Notes under the pieces: model-generated
What the model saw: only the letters and a program-made list of their open reading frames with translations
Databases searched by the model: none
Told to the model about the DNA's origin: nothing
In this document: positions 27,004 through 35,156 of the stretch, one piece after another
How positions within the stretch are numbered: position 1 is the first letter of the stretch
Layout of the letters: the number at the start of each line of letters is the position of its first letter
Position numbers and translations under genes: made by a program
Origin: Actinacidiphila oryziradicis
GTDB lineage: Bacteria; Actinomycetota; Actinomycetes; Streptomycetales; Streptomycetaceae
Direction: 5' to 3'
DNA length: 64,000 nt
Assembly: GCF_005047355.1 (NCBI RefSeq)
Contig: NZ_SUMC01000045.1
Span: forward strand, 1-64,000

Positions 27004-28038
27004 ATGTCCGACACCGCGACCGCCCTCGACACTTTCATCGCGGGTCTGCCCAAGGCCGAACTGCATGTGCACCACGTCGGATCCGCCTCTCCCCGGATCG
27101 TCGCCGAGCTCGCCGCCCGACACCCCGACTCCAAGGTGCCCACCGATCCCGCCGCGCTCGCCGAGTACTTCACCTTCAGCGACTTCCGGCACTTCATCAA
27201 GGTCTATCTGTCGGTCGTCGACCTGATCAGGAACGCCGAGGACATCCGGCTGCTGACATACGAGATCGCGCGCGACATGGCCCGGCAGAACATCCGCTAC
27301 GCCGAACTGACCCTCACCCCGTACAGCTCAGTGATCCGCGGCATCCCCGGCCACGCCTTCATGGAGGCCATCGAGGACGCCCGCAAGGCCGCAGAGGCCG
27401 AGCTCGGGGTCATTCTGCGCTGGAGCTTCGACATCCCCGGCGAAGCCGGGCTCCCCGCCGCGGAGGAGACCGCACGGCTCGCCGTGGACCTGCGCCCCGA
27501 GGGCCTCGTGAGCTTCGGGCTGGGCGGACCCGAGATCGGCGTGGGGCGGCCGCAGTTCAAGCCGTACTTCGACCGCGCCATCGCCGCCGGACTCCACAGC
27601 GTCCCGCACTCGGGCGAGACCACAGGCCCCCAGAGCATCTGGGACGCGCTGACCGAACTGCGCGCCGAGCGCATCGGCCACGGCACCAGCGCCACCCAGG
27701 ACCCGCGCCTGCTGGAGCATCTCGCCGAGCACCGCATTCCGCTGGAGGTGTGCCCCACCTCCAACATCGCGACACGCGCGGTCGCCACGCTCGACGAGCA
27801 CCCTGTGAAGGAGATGGTCGCGGCCGGCGTGCTGGTCACCATCAACAGCGACGACCCGCCGATGTTCGGGACCGACCTCAACACCGAGTACGCGGTCGCC
27901 GCCCGCCTCCTCGGCCTGGACGAGACCGGGCTCGCCGCGCTGGCCAAGAACGCGGTCGAGGCCTCCTTCCTCGACCCGGCCGGAAAGACCCGGCTCGCCG
28001 CCGAGATCGACACCTATACGGCCGGATGGCAGCGCTGA
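27004..28038 (+). CDS. Adenosine deaminase family protein (adenosine or aminodeoxyfutalosine deaminase)
   Basis: A 344-residue zinc TIM-barrel deaminase. Metal and catalytic residues are in ELHVHHVGSAS (HxH), SFGLGGPEIG, HSGETTGPQSIWDAL (zinc His and catalytic Glu region), ERIGHGTSA and INSDDPPMF (Asp pair). HVHH in place of the classical HLHLDG is typical of this actinobacterial subgroup. From memory, one such Streptomyces paralogue has been linked to deamination of aminodeoxyfutalosine in the futalosine menaquinone pathway, so this is a real alternative to purine salvage. It has an AGGAGG site, and its end overlaps the GDPD gene. Confidence 0.85.
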   Translation: MSDTATALDTFIAGLPKAELHVHHVGSASPRIVAELAARHPDSKVPTDPAALAEYFTFSDFRHFIKVYLSVVDLIRNAEDIRLLTYEIARDMARQNIRYAELTLTPYSSVIRGIPGHAFMEAIEDARKAAEAELGVILRWSFDIPGEAGLPAAEETARLAVDLRPEGLVSFGLGGPEIGVGRPQFKPYFDRAIAAGLHSVPHSGETTGPQSIWDALTELRAERIGHGTSATQDPRLLEHLAEHRIPLEVCPTSNIATRAVATLDEHPVKEMVAAGVLVTINSDDPPMFGTDLNTEYAVAARLLGLDETGLAALAKNAVEASFLDPAGKTRLAAEIDTYTAGWQR

Positions 28039-28697
28039 CCGTCGCCCACCGCGGCGATCCGTACCTGCACCGGGAGAACACCCTCCCGTCGCTGGCGTCC
28101 GCCGTGCGGGCAGGCGCGGACGCCGTGGAGATGGACGTACGGCTGACTTCCGACGGGATCCCGGTGCTGCTCCACGACCCGACGCTCAAGCGGCTGTGGG
28201 GGCATGCCGTCGCCGTCGCGGACCTCTCCTGCGAGCGGGTGCGGCAGCTCACCGGTGGCGGCGTCCCGACCCTGGACGAGGCACTGGGCGCGGTGGAGGG
28301 TGCTCGCGCCCTGCTCGACCTCACCCTCCCTGAGTCCGCCGACGCCGTCCTGGACTCCGTACGCTCCTGCGGTGCCGGAACCCGCACCTACTACTGCGGC
28401 GAGACCACCGCGCTGCTGGCCGTCCGCGACCGCGACCCGGACGCCGAGATCGCCCTGACCTGGAAGAGCTCCACCCCGCCGCCCAGTGCGGTCATCGACG
28501 AGGTACGCCCGCGGTGGCTCAACCTCCGCTTCGGGCTGGGCCGCCCGGAGTTGGTCCACTGGGCGCACGAACGCGGGCTCCTCGTCGCCGTCTGGACGGC
28601 GGACACGCGCCGTACGATGCGCCGGCTGCACCGCATGGGCGTCGACTCGATCACCACCAACCGCGTCAGCACGCTCCGCAGGCTGCTCGACGGCTGA
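28026..28697 (+). CDS. Glycerophosphodiester phosphodiesterase
   Basis: A 223-residue GDPD enzyme that hydrolyses glycerophosphodiesters to glycerol 3-phosphate and an alcohol. Motifs are TVAHRGDPYLHRENTLPS with the catalytic His-Arg-Gly and Glu-Asn, and EMDVRLTSDGIPVLLHDPTL with the metal Glu-Asp and second catalytic His. The closing strand is VAVWTADTRRTMRRLHRMGV, followed by ITTNRV. There is no signal peptide, so it is cytosolic. The ATG at 28026 lies inside the deaminase gene, a 13-base overlap indicating coupling. Confidence 0.9.
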   Translation: MAALTVAHRGDPYLHRENTLPSLASAVRAGADAVEMDVRLTSDGIPVLLHDPTLKRLWGHAVAVADLSCERVRQLTGGGVPTLDEALGAVEGARALLDLTLPESADAVLDSVRSCGAGTRTYYCGETTALLAVRDRDPDAEIALTWKSSTPPPSAVIDEVRPRWLNLRFGLGRPELVHWAHERGLLVAVWTADTRRTMRRLHRMGVDSITTNRVSTLRRLLDG

Positions 28698-28846
28698 TAC
28701 GGCTGACGACTCACCGGCCCCTCGTCGGCGCCGGTGGCGTGGCTGGTGCGCGCCGCTACGCTGCGAGCCCGTACGACCCAGATGTACTGCTCCGGGACAG
28801 GCGAGGACGGGGGACTCCAACGCGGCGGGGGGCTTTGCCGAGGGCT

Positions 28847-29434
28847 TCAGTCGAGGCCGAAGTCCTCGGTGGTCAGGGTCAGTGCGACGACCGTGCCAGT
28901 CAGGTCGACCGGCTCACCGAAGGCGACGGTCAACTCGCTTTGATACTCGCCGCCCTTGGGATGCGTGTAGACGTGGCAACGGCGGGTGTACCGGTCGGCG
29001 ACGAGATAAACGGGCACCTCGGCCTCGGCATACACGGCCTTCTTGGGGCCGTAGTCGTTGGGAGCCGTCGACTTGGAGATGACCTCAAGCACGAACTCGA
29101 TGTCCCGGGGGTCACACTTCCCCTTGGCGTCCGCCTTCGCGCCGGCCTTCAGCGCGGCCAGATCGGGACAGAAGCCGTTCAGGTGGCCGGGGAAGTCAAA
29201 CCGGACGTCCGAGGTCAGCCGCTTCCGCGCATAGCCGGCCCGTAGCTGCTCATAGACGTCCGTGATGAGGTCCCAGTGGCACTTCCCCTGCGGCGACATG
29301 TAGACGGTCCCCTCGACGATCTCAACCTTGTAGCCCTCGGGGACCGGCATTCGCTCCAGCATCTCGAACAGGTCGTCCAAGGTCAGCTCGTCGCTCTCGG
29401 CCATCTCGATCCTGTCGGTCAATTCGATGGTCAC
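28847..29434 (-). CDS. Uma2 family putative endonuclease (DUF820)
   Basis: A 195-residue protein of the Uma2/DUF820 family, which has a PD-(D/E)XK nuclease fold. The expected residues are in NGFCPDLAALK (Asp) and DIEFVLEVISKST (Glu-x-x-Ser-Lys), with the N-terminal helix Glu in YKVEIVEGTVYMSP. Such genes are numerous in Streptomyces, and their cellular substrate is unknown. I chose the GTG at 29434, preceded by GGGAGGAG. It is convergent with the GDPD gene, and the 150 bases between them hold nothing recognisable. Confidence 0.82.
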   Translation of the reverse strand: MTIELTDRIEMAESDELTLDDLFEMLERMPVPEGYKVEIVEGTVYMSPQGKCHWDLITDVYEQLRAGYARKRLTSDVRFDFPGHLNGFCPDLAALKAGAKADAKGKCDPRDIEFVLEVISKSTAPNDYGPKKAVYAEAEVPVYLVADRYTRRCHVYTHPKGGEYQSELTVAFGEPVDLTGTVVALTLTTEDFGLD

Positions 29435-29533
29435 GGCCGTGCTCCTCCCCGCCACCCTCGGCTGCGCGGCCGCGTGGTCCAACGATACGACCGGGCCCGG
29501 GTTACGGCGCCGCTCCACCCGGGCCCGGTCACC

Positions 29534-30970
29534 TCACGCGTCCAGCGACGTCATCACATGCTTGATCCGCGTGTAGTCCTCGAACCCGTACGCCGACAGG
29601 TCCTTGCCGTAGCCGGACTTCTTGAAGCCGCCGTGTGGCATCTCCGCGACCAGCGGAATGTGGGTGTTGATCCACACGCACCCGAAGTCGAGCTTCTTGG
29701 ACATCCGCATGGCGCGCCCGTGGTTCTTGGTCCACACCGAGGACGCCAGCGCGTACTCGACGCCGTTGGCCCATTCCACCGCCTGGTCCTCGTCGGTGAA
29801 GGACTGGACGGTGATGACGGGGCCGAAGACCTCGTTCTGGATGATCTCGTCGTCCTGCTTCAGGCCCGAGACGACGGTGGGGGCGTAGAAGAAGCCCTTC
29901 TCGCCGACCCGGTGGCCGCCCGTCTCCACCTTGGCGTGCGAGGGCAGCCGCTCGATGAAGCCGGAAACCTGCTTGAGCTGGTTGGCGTTGTTCAGCGGGC
30001 CGAACAGCACATCCTCGTCGTCCGGCTGCCCGGTCTTGGTGTCGGCCGCGGCCTTGGTGAGCGCGGCGACGAACTCGTCGTGGATCGACTCCTGTACGAG
30101 GACGCGGGTGGCGGCCGTACAGTCCTGGCCGGCGTTGAAGAAGCCCGCCACCGAGATGTCCCCCACCGCCTTGGGGATGTCGGTGTCGGAGAAGACGACG
30201 ACCGGGGCCTTGCCGCCCAGCTCCAGATGGACCCGCTTGACGTCCTTCGAAGCGCTCTCGGCGACCTGCATGCCCGCGCGGACCGAGCCGGTGATGGAGG
30301 CCATCGCGGGCACCTTGTGCTCCACCATCGCGCGGCCGGTGTCGCGGTCGCCGCAGATGACGTTGAAGACGCCGTCCGGGAGGATGCCGCCGAGGATCTC
30401 AGCCAGCAGCACCGTCGACGCCGGGGTGGTGTCCGACGGCTTCAGCACCACGGTGTTGCCCGCGGCGATGGCCGGGGCGAACTTCCAGACCGCCATCATC
30501 ATGGGGTAGTTCCACGGGGCGACCTGCGCGCACACACCCACCGGCTCACGGCGGACGATCGAGGTCAGGCCCTCCATGTACTCACCGGCCGAGCGGCCCT
30601 CCAGGAGCCGGGCGGCGCCGGCGAAGAAGCGGATCTGGTCCACCATCGGCGGGACCTCCTCGCTCGCCGTCAGCCCCAGCGGCTTGCCGGTGTTCTCGCT
30701 CTCGACGGCGACCAGTTCGTCGGCCCGCGCCTCGATCGCGTCCGCGATCTTCAACAGCGCCTTCTGACGCTCGCTCGGCGTGGTGTCCCGCCAGGCCGGG
30801 AACGCCGCCGCGGCCGCGGCCATCGCCGCGTCCACATCGGCGGCTGCGGACAGCGGCGCGGTGGCGTACACCTCACCGGTGGCCGGGTTGACCACATCAG
30901 TGGTCCGGCCGTCGGCGGCGTCGCGGAATTCTCCGTTGATGTAGTTGCGCAGAGTACGGAGCTCGCTCAC
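29534..30970 (-). CDS. Gamma-aminobutyraldehyde dehydrogenase
   Basis: A 478-residue aldehyde dehydrogenase beginning LRNYINGEFRDAADGRTTDV. It carries APWNYPMMMAVWKFAPAIAAG, the general-base Glu in HLELGGKAPVVVFSDTD, the nucleophile Cys in FNAGQDCTAATRVLV, and NEVFGPVITVQSF. These place it with YdcW/PatD-type 4-aminobutanal dehydrogenases. It is divergent from the Lrp regulator and aminotransferase genes: the aminotransferase would deaminate putrescine to 4-aminobutanal and this enzyme oxidises it to GABA. It differs from the enzyme at 22,076, so two routes may exist. The start is a GTG at 30970 after AGGAGAGG. Confidence 0.88.
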   Translation of the reverse strand: MSELRTLRNYINGEFRDAADGRTTDVVNPATGEVYATAPLSAAADVDAAMAAAAAAFPAWRDTTPSERQKALLKIADAIEARADELVAVESENTGKPLGLTASEEVPPMVDQIRFFAGAARLLEGRSAGEYMEGLTSIVRREPVGVCAQVAPWNYPMMMAVWKFAPAIAAGNTVVLKPSDTTPASTVLLAEILGGILPDGVFNVICGDRDTGRAMVEHKVPAMASITGSVRAGMQVAESASKDVKRVHLELGGKAPVVVFSDTDIPKAVGDISVAGFFNAGQDCTAATRVLVQESIHDEFVAALTKAAADTKTGQPDDEDVLFGPLNNANQLKQVSGFIERLPSHAKVETGGHRVGEKGFFYAPTVVSGLKQDDEIIQNEVFGPVITVQSFTDEDQAVEWANGVEYALASSVWTKNHGRAMRMSKKLDFGCVWINTHIPLVAEMPHGGFKKSGYGKDLSAYGFEDYTRIKHVMTSLDA

Positions 30971-31075
30971 TGCAACCTCTCCTGTCCTGATGGTCCCGAT
31001 GGTCCCGATGGTCCTGATGGCACTGCCTCCAGCCTAGTCCCACCGCTGCCGTATTCGACATACGCGAAACCCCGT

Positions 31076-31091
31076 AACAATGGAATCCGTT
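31076..31091 (-). promoter_or_regulatory. Shared 16-base motif, candidate operator, copy 2
   Basis: Read on the minus strand, AACGGATTCCATTGTT lies between the divergent aldehyde dehydrogenase (start 30,970) and Lrp gene (start about 31,160). It matches copy 1 at 23,675 at 14 of 16 positions. The surrounding 100 bases are notably AT-rich for this genome, as Lrp-type sites often are. Confidence 0.4.
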
Positions 31092-31159
31092 ATATGCACT
31101 GCCAAGAACCACGAATTTCATCGATCGGGGGTTGCGGGACAGCGGACGTCTCATGCACA

Positions 31160-31618
31160 GTGGTGCCTGTGGCCACCATCGACTCCGTCTCCAAGGCGAT
31201 CATCGAGCAGTTGCAGGAGGACGGGCGCCGCACCTACGCCGCCATCGGCAAGGCCGTGGGCCTGTCCGAAGCCGCCGTACGGCAGCGCGTCCAGAAGCTG
31301 CTCGACCAGGGCGTCATGCAGATCGTCGCAGTCACCGACCCGCTCACCGTGGGGTTCCGGCGCCAGGCAATGGTCGGCATCAATGTCGAGGGCGACATCG
31401 ATCCGGTCGCCGACGCGCTGGCCGCGATGGACGCCGTCGAGTACGTCGTGGTCACCGCGGGTTCCTTCGATCTCCTCATCGAGATCGTATGCGAGGACGA
31501 CGACCATCTCCTGGAGATGATCAACAAGCGGATCCGCACGCTGCCCGGCGTGCGGTCCACCGAGAGCTTCGTCTACCTGAAGCTACGGAAGCAGACCTAC
31601 ACCTGGGGAACCAGATAG
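31160..31618 (+). CDS. Lrp/AsnC family transcriptional regulator
   Basis: A 152-residue regulator. The N-terminal winged helix-turn-helix is IDSVSKAIIEQLQEDGRRTY and AAIGKAVGLSEAAVRQRVQK. The C-terminal RAM (alpha-beta) ligand domain includes AMVGINVEGDIDPVADALAA and VVTAGSFDLLIEIVCEDDDH. Three in-frame GTG codons (31160, 31163, 31169) are possible starts; none has a clear ribosome-binding site. It ends 2 bases before the aminotransferase gene, so both are co-transcribed. It probably senses an amino acid or amine and controls the divergent dehydrogenase as well; this is inference from context. Confidence 0.88.
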   Translation: MVPVATIDSVSKAIIEQLQEDGRRTYAAIGKAVGLSEAAVRQRVQKLLDQGVMQIVAVTDPLTVGFRRQAMVGINVEGDIDPVADALAAMDAVEYVVVTAGSFDLLIEIVCEDDDHLLEMINKRIRTLPGVRSTESFVYLKLRKQTYTWGTR

Positions 31619-31620
31619 CC

Positions 31621-32982
31621 ATGAGCGCGGACCTTTCGAAAACCGCGTACGACCACCTGTGGATGCACTTCACCCGCATGTCGTCGTACGAGAACGCCCC
31701 TGTGCCGACCATTGTGCGCGGCGAGGGCACGTACATATACGACGACAAGGGCAAGCGGTACATCGACGGCCTCGCGGGACTCTTCGTGGTCAACGCCGGC
31801 CACGGTCGCCACGAGCTCGCCGAGGCCGCCTACAAGCAGGCCCAGGAGCTGGCCTTCTTCCCGCTGTGGAGCTACGCCCACCCCAAGGCCGTCGAGCTCG
31901 CCGAACGGCTGGCGCACTACGCCCCCGGCGACCTGAACAAGGTCTTCTTCACCACCGGCGGCGGCGAGGCGGTCGAGACCGCCTGGAAGCTCGCCAAGCA
32001 GTACTTCAAGCTCCAGGGCAAGCACACCAAGTACAAGGTCATCTCGCGGGCCGTCGCCTACCACGGCACCCCGCAGGGCGCCCTCTCCATCACCGGTCTC
32101 CCCGCTCTCAAGGCCCCCTTCGAGCCACTGGTCCCCGGCGCCCGCAAGGTCCCCAACACCAACATCTACCGCGCCCCGCTGTTCGGCGACGACCCGGTCG
32201 CCTTCGGCCGCTGGGCCGCCGACCAGATCGAACAGCAGATCCTCTTCGAGGGCCCGGAGACCGTCGCCGCAGTCTTCCTGGAGCCGGTGCAGAACGCCGG
32301 CGGCTGCTTCCCGCCGCCCCCCGGCTACTTCCAGCGGGTCCGCGAGATCTGCGACCAGTACGACGTCCTGCTCGTCTCCGACGAGGTCATCTGTGCCTTC
32401 GGCCGGCTCGGCACGATGTTCGCCTGCGACAAGTTCGACTACATCCCGGACATGATCACCTGCGCCAAGGGCATGACCTCGGGCTACTCCCCCATCGGCG
32501 CCTGCATCATCTCCGACCGCCTCGCCGAGCCGTTCTACAAGGGCGACAACACCTTCCTGCACGGTTACACCTTCGGCGGCCACCCGGTCTCCGCCGCGGT
32601 CGGCATCGCCAACCTCGACATCTTCGAGCGCGAGAGCCTCAACCAGCACGTCCTCGACAACGAGGGTGCCTTCTTCGCCACCCTGCAGAAGCTGCACGAC
32701 CTGCCGATCGTCGGCGACGTCCGCGGCAGCGGCTTCTTCTACGGCATCGAGCTGGTCAAGGACAAGGTCACCAAGGAGACCTTCACCGACGAGGAGACCG
32801 AGCGCGTCCTGTACGGCTTCCTCTCGAAGGCGCTCTACGACAACGGCCTCTACTGCCGCGCCGACGACCGCGGCGACCCGGTGGTGCAGCTGGCGCCCCC
32901 GCTGATCGCCAACCAGTCGACGTTCGACGACATCGAGCAGATCCTCCGCACCGTCCTCACGGAAGCCTGGACCAAGCTCTGA
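31621..32982 (+). CDS. Class III aminotransferase, putrescine/omega-amino acid type
   Basis: A 453-residue PLP enzyme with the start DHLWMHFTRMSSYENAPVPT typical of omega-amino acid:pyruvate and diamine transaminases. Key residues: FFTTGGGEAVETAWKLAKQY, VAYHGTPQGALS, Asp254 in LLVSDEVICAFGR and the Schiff-base Lys283 in ITCAKGMTSGYSP. Its companions, an Lrp regulator 2 bases upstream and a divergent aminobutyraldehyde dehydrogenase, indicate putrescine as amino donor with pyruvate as acceptor. Other omega-amines or beta-alanine remain possible. It ends in a strong hairpin at 32,992. Confidence 0.87.
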   Translation: MSADLSKTAYDHLWMHFTRMSSYENAPVPTIVRGEGTYIYDDKGKRYIDGLAGLFVVNAGHGRHELAEAAYKQAQELAFFPLWSYAHPKAVELAERLAHYAPGDLNKVFFTTGGGEAVETAWKLAKQYFKLQGKHTKYKVISRAVAYHGTPQGALSITGLPALKAPFEPLVPGARKVPNTNIYRAPLFGDDPVAFGRWAADQIEQQILFEGPETVAAVFLEPVQNAGGCFPPPPGYFQRVREICDQYDVLLVSDEVICAFGRLGTMFACDKFDYIPDMITCAKGMTSGYSPIGACIISDRLAEPFYKGDNTFLHGYTFGGHPVSAAVGIANLDIFERESLNQHVLDNEGAFFATLQKLHDLPIVGDVRGSGFFYGIELVKDKVTKETFTDEETERVLYGFLSKALYDNGLYCRADDRGDPVVQLAPPLIANQSTFDDIEQILRTVLTEAWTKL

Positions 32983-32991
32983 GCGGAGGCT

Positions 32992-33029
32992 CCCGCCCGC
33001 CCACTCACCCGCACGGGTGGGCGGGCGGG
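32992..33029 (+). terminator. GC-rich terminator hairpin
   Basis: A 13-bp perfect stem CCCGCCCGCCCAC / GTGGGCGGGCGGG with a 12-base loop that can itself pair. It starts 10 bases after the aminotransferase stop. Confidence 0.75.
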
Positions 33030-33149
33030 AACACCCCGGCCGAAGGCCGGGCAAAGCGCCGCCGCACGCGTAGCGTGCCACCACAGTGACCCGTCTCCTC
33101 CGCATTCGTTCAACCGCGGGGAAGAACGCGACTCGCGGAGGTGCAGGAC

Positions 33150-33878
33150 ATGGTGGCCCCACCAGACAACGACGTGCTGTGGGCCCGCGGCCTACGCCAC
33201 GCGCACCAGGGCTCGCCCGCCCTGACCGGCGTCTCGCTCGCCGCACGCGAAGGCGAGATCCTCGGCGTCCTCGGGCAGCGAGGCGCCGGCAAGACCACGC
33301 TTCTGAACTGCCTGTCCGGGCGGCTGGTGCCGGACGAGGGCGAGGTGTGGTTCAACAGCTCCCCGGTGCACACCCTCCCGGCGGCTGTGCGCGGGCGACT
33401 GCGCCGTGACCGCTTCGGCTGGATCGGCAGCGGCCCGCAACTGCTTCCCGAGCTCACCGTCCGGGAGAACGCCGCCCTGCCACTCCTCCTGAGCGGCGTA
33501 CCGCACCGCACCGCCAAGAACGCCGCCCAGGAGTGGCTGGAGCGGCTCGACATCGGTCCGCTCGCCCGCAAGCGCCCCGCCGCGCTGCTGCAGGCCGAGC
33601 GTCAGCGCGTCGCCATCGCCCGCGCCCTGGTGAACCTGCCCCAGGTGGTGTTCGCCGATGAGCCCACCGTGCCGCTGCACCGTGCCGACCGCACGCACGT
33701 ACTGCGTACGCTCACCAGCGCGGCGCGCTCGCACGGGATCACCGTCGTGCTCGCCAGCAATGACCCCGAGGTCGCCTCGCTCGCCGACCGCGTCATCACC
33801 CTGGTCGACGGACGGCTGGTCTCCGGCATGCCGTCCCAGGACCGGGAGGGTGCCAGCTCGTGTTCAGCCTCCGTGTAG
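33150..33878 (+). CDS. ABC transporter ATP-binding protein with degenerate signature
   Basis: A 242-residue ABC ATPase. Walker A is GQRGAGKTTLLN near residue 41 and Walker B is VVFADEPT. Two normally conserved sites have changed: the LSGGQ signature reads LLQAERQRVAIARAL, and the switch region usually ending in a His (VTHD) reads LASNDPEVASLADR. Such changes lower or abolish hydrolysis in most ABC proteins. The shape resembles LolD/MacB-type ATPases. The ATG at 33150 follows GGAGG. Its end overlaps the next gene by 19 bases, so it pairs with that membrane protein. Confidence 0.82.
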   Translation: MVAPPDNDVLWARGLRHAHQGSPALTGVSLAAREGEILGVLGQRGAGKTTLLNCLSGRLVPDEGEVWFNSSPVHTLPAAVRGRLRRDRFGWIGSGPQLLPELTVRENAALPLLLSGVPHRTAKNAAQEWLERLDIGPLARKRPAALLQAERQRVAIARALVNLPQVVFADEPTVPLHRADRTHVLRTLTSAARSHGITVVLASNDPEVASLADRVITLVDGRLVSGMPSQDREGASSCSASV

Positions 33879-35044
33879 CCCGCGGCTCACGCCCCACCGT
33901 TCTGTTCCGACGGCTCCTGGTGGCGGGCGCCGCGGCCGGCACCGGCTTCCTGCTGCTCGCCATCCTCGGCTACGCGGTGGGGCACCCCGGGGACTCCACC
34001 TCCGCCCTGGTCCGGCTCGGCTGGTGCGTCATCCCGTCCGCCGTCACCGTGCACCTTGCGGTCGTCGTCGCCCGTACGGAGCCGAACGGACGGCTGCGCG
34101 CAGGACTCGCGGCGGCCGGACTCGGGCAGCGCGGGCTCCCACTGCTCGCCGCCGCGTCCACCGCCCTGAACTGCGTCCTCGGCAGCGCCATCTCCCTCGT
34201 GGTCTTTCTGCATCTGCGCGGCGACATCTCCGGCTCGCCCTTCGACGGCGCCGCCGCCGGAGTGCTCGGCGCCGGCCACCCGCTCCCGTTCGCCGCCGCC
34301 CTCACCCTGCTCGCCGCGGTGCCGCTGATCGCCGCCACCGCCGCCGCGGTCAGCCTGCGGCCGCGCCAAGCCGCGCCCGTACCCGCCGAGGCGGAGCCGG
34401 AGGAGGCCGAGGAAGCGTACGCCGACGGCTCGGGCGCCCCCTCCGCCGTCCGGGCCCCCGCCGGGCTCCCCTGGGGCGCCGCGCTCACCGCCATCGGCCT
34501 CACCATCGAGGTCTCGGGCGACGGCCCCACCCACCCCGGCTCCCTCATCCCGCTTCCCGGCGGCCTCGGCGCCGTCGCCCCGGCCGTCCTCGCGGGCTGG
34601 GCCCTCACCGCAGTCGGCATGGTCCTGTCCGGCCCCGGCCTCACCCACGCCCTCGGCCGCCTCATCGCCGTCTACCACCCCGGCGCCCTACGGCTGCTCG
34701 CCGGCCGTGCGCTCCAGGAAGAGGCCCACCGCGTCGGCCGCCCCCTCGGCGTCCTCTGCACGGTCGCCTCCGCCGCCTACGCCGTCGCCGGCCGCTACGG
34801 TCTCGGCCCGCTGACCGGCTTCGCCACCGTCCTTGTCGCCGTCTGCGCCACCGCCACCGCCCTCACCGCCACCCTCGAAGCCAAACTCGCCCGCCGCCAC
34901 ACCACCGCCGCCCTCATCCAGCTCGGCGCCTCAACCGCCTTCCTCCGCAACGCCGCAGCTCTGCGCGCGGCTGTACTGCTCGCCGTCGTAGTGCCGCTCG
35001 CCTGGATCGTCGCGAAGCTCGCGGCGCTGCCGCTGGGCATGTAG
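33860..35044 (+). CDS. Multi-spanning membrane protein, probable partner permease of the ABC ATPase
   Basis: A 394-residue, highly hydrophobic protein with about nine candidate membrane segments. Examples are LLVAGAAAGTGFLLLAILGY, LAAASTALNCVLGSAISLVV, FAAALTLLAAVPLIAATAAA and the terminal AVLLAVVVPLAWIVAKLAAL. A charged acidic loop (AEAEPEEAEEAYADG) lies in the middle. No FtsX family signature is clear by eye. The GTG start at 33860 is inside the ATPase gene, so the pair is translationally coupled, as for ABC export modules. It is convergent with rlmN. Function is unknown. Confidence 0.75.
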   Translation: MFSLRVARGSRPTVLFRRLLVAGAAAGTGFLLLAILGYAVGHPGDSTSALVRLGWCVIPSAVTVHLAVVVARTEPNGRLRAGLAAAGLGQRGLPLLAAASTALNCVLGSAISLVVFLHLRGDISGSPFDGAAAGVLGAGHPLPFAAALTLLAAVPLIAATAAAVSLRPRQAAPVPAEAEPEEAEEAYADGSGAPSAVRAPAGLPWGAALTAIGLTIEVSGDGPTHPGSLIPLPGGLGAVAPAVLAGWALTAVGMVLSGPGLTHALGRLIAVYHPGALRLLAGRALQEEAHRVGRPLGVLCTVASAAYAVAGRYGLGPLTGFATVLVAVCATATALTATLEAKLARRHTTAALIQLGASTAFLRNAAALRAAVLLAVVVPLAWIVAKLAALPLGM

Positions 35045-35156
35045 TGCCGGAGCGCGGACGATTCGACAACGCCGCGAGGTTGCCCCCCGCCGCGCCAGCA
35101 CCTGGTGTCACAGCGGCGTCGCGGCCCCGGGTCCGTAAGCGCCGGCGCGGCGCTCG

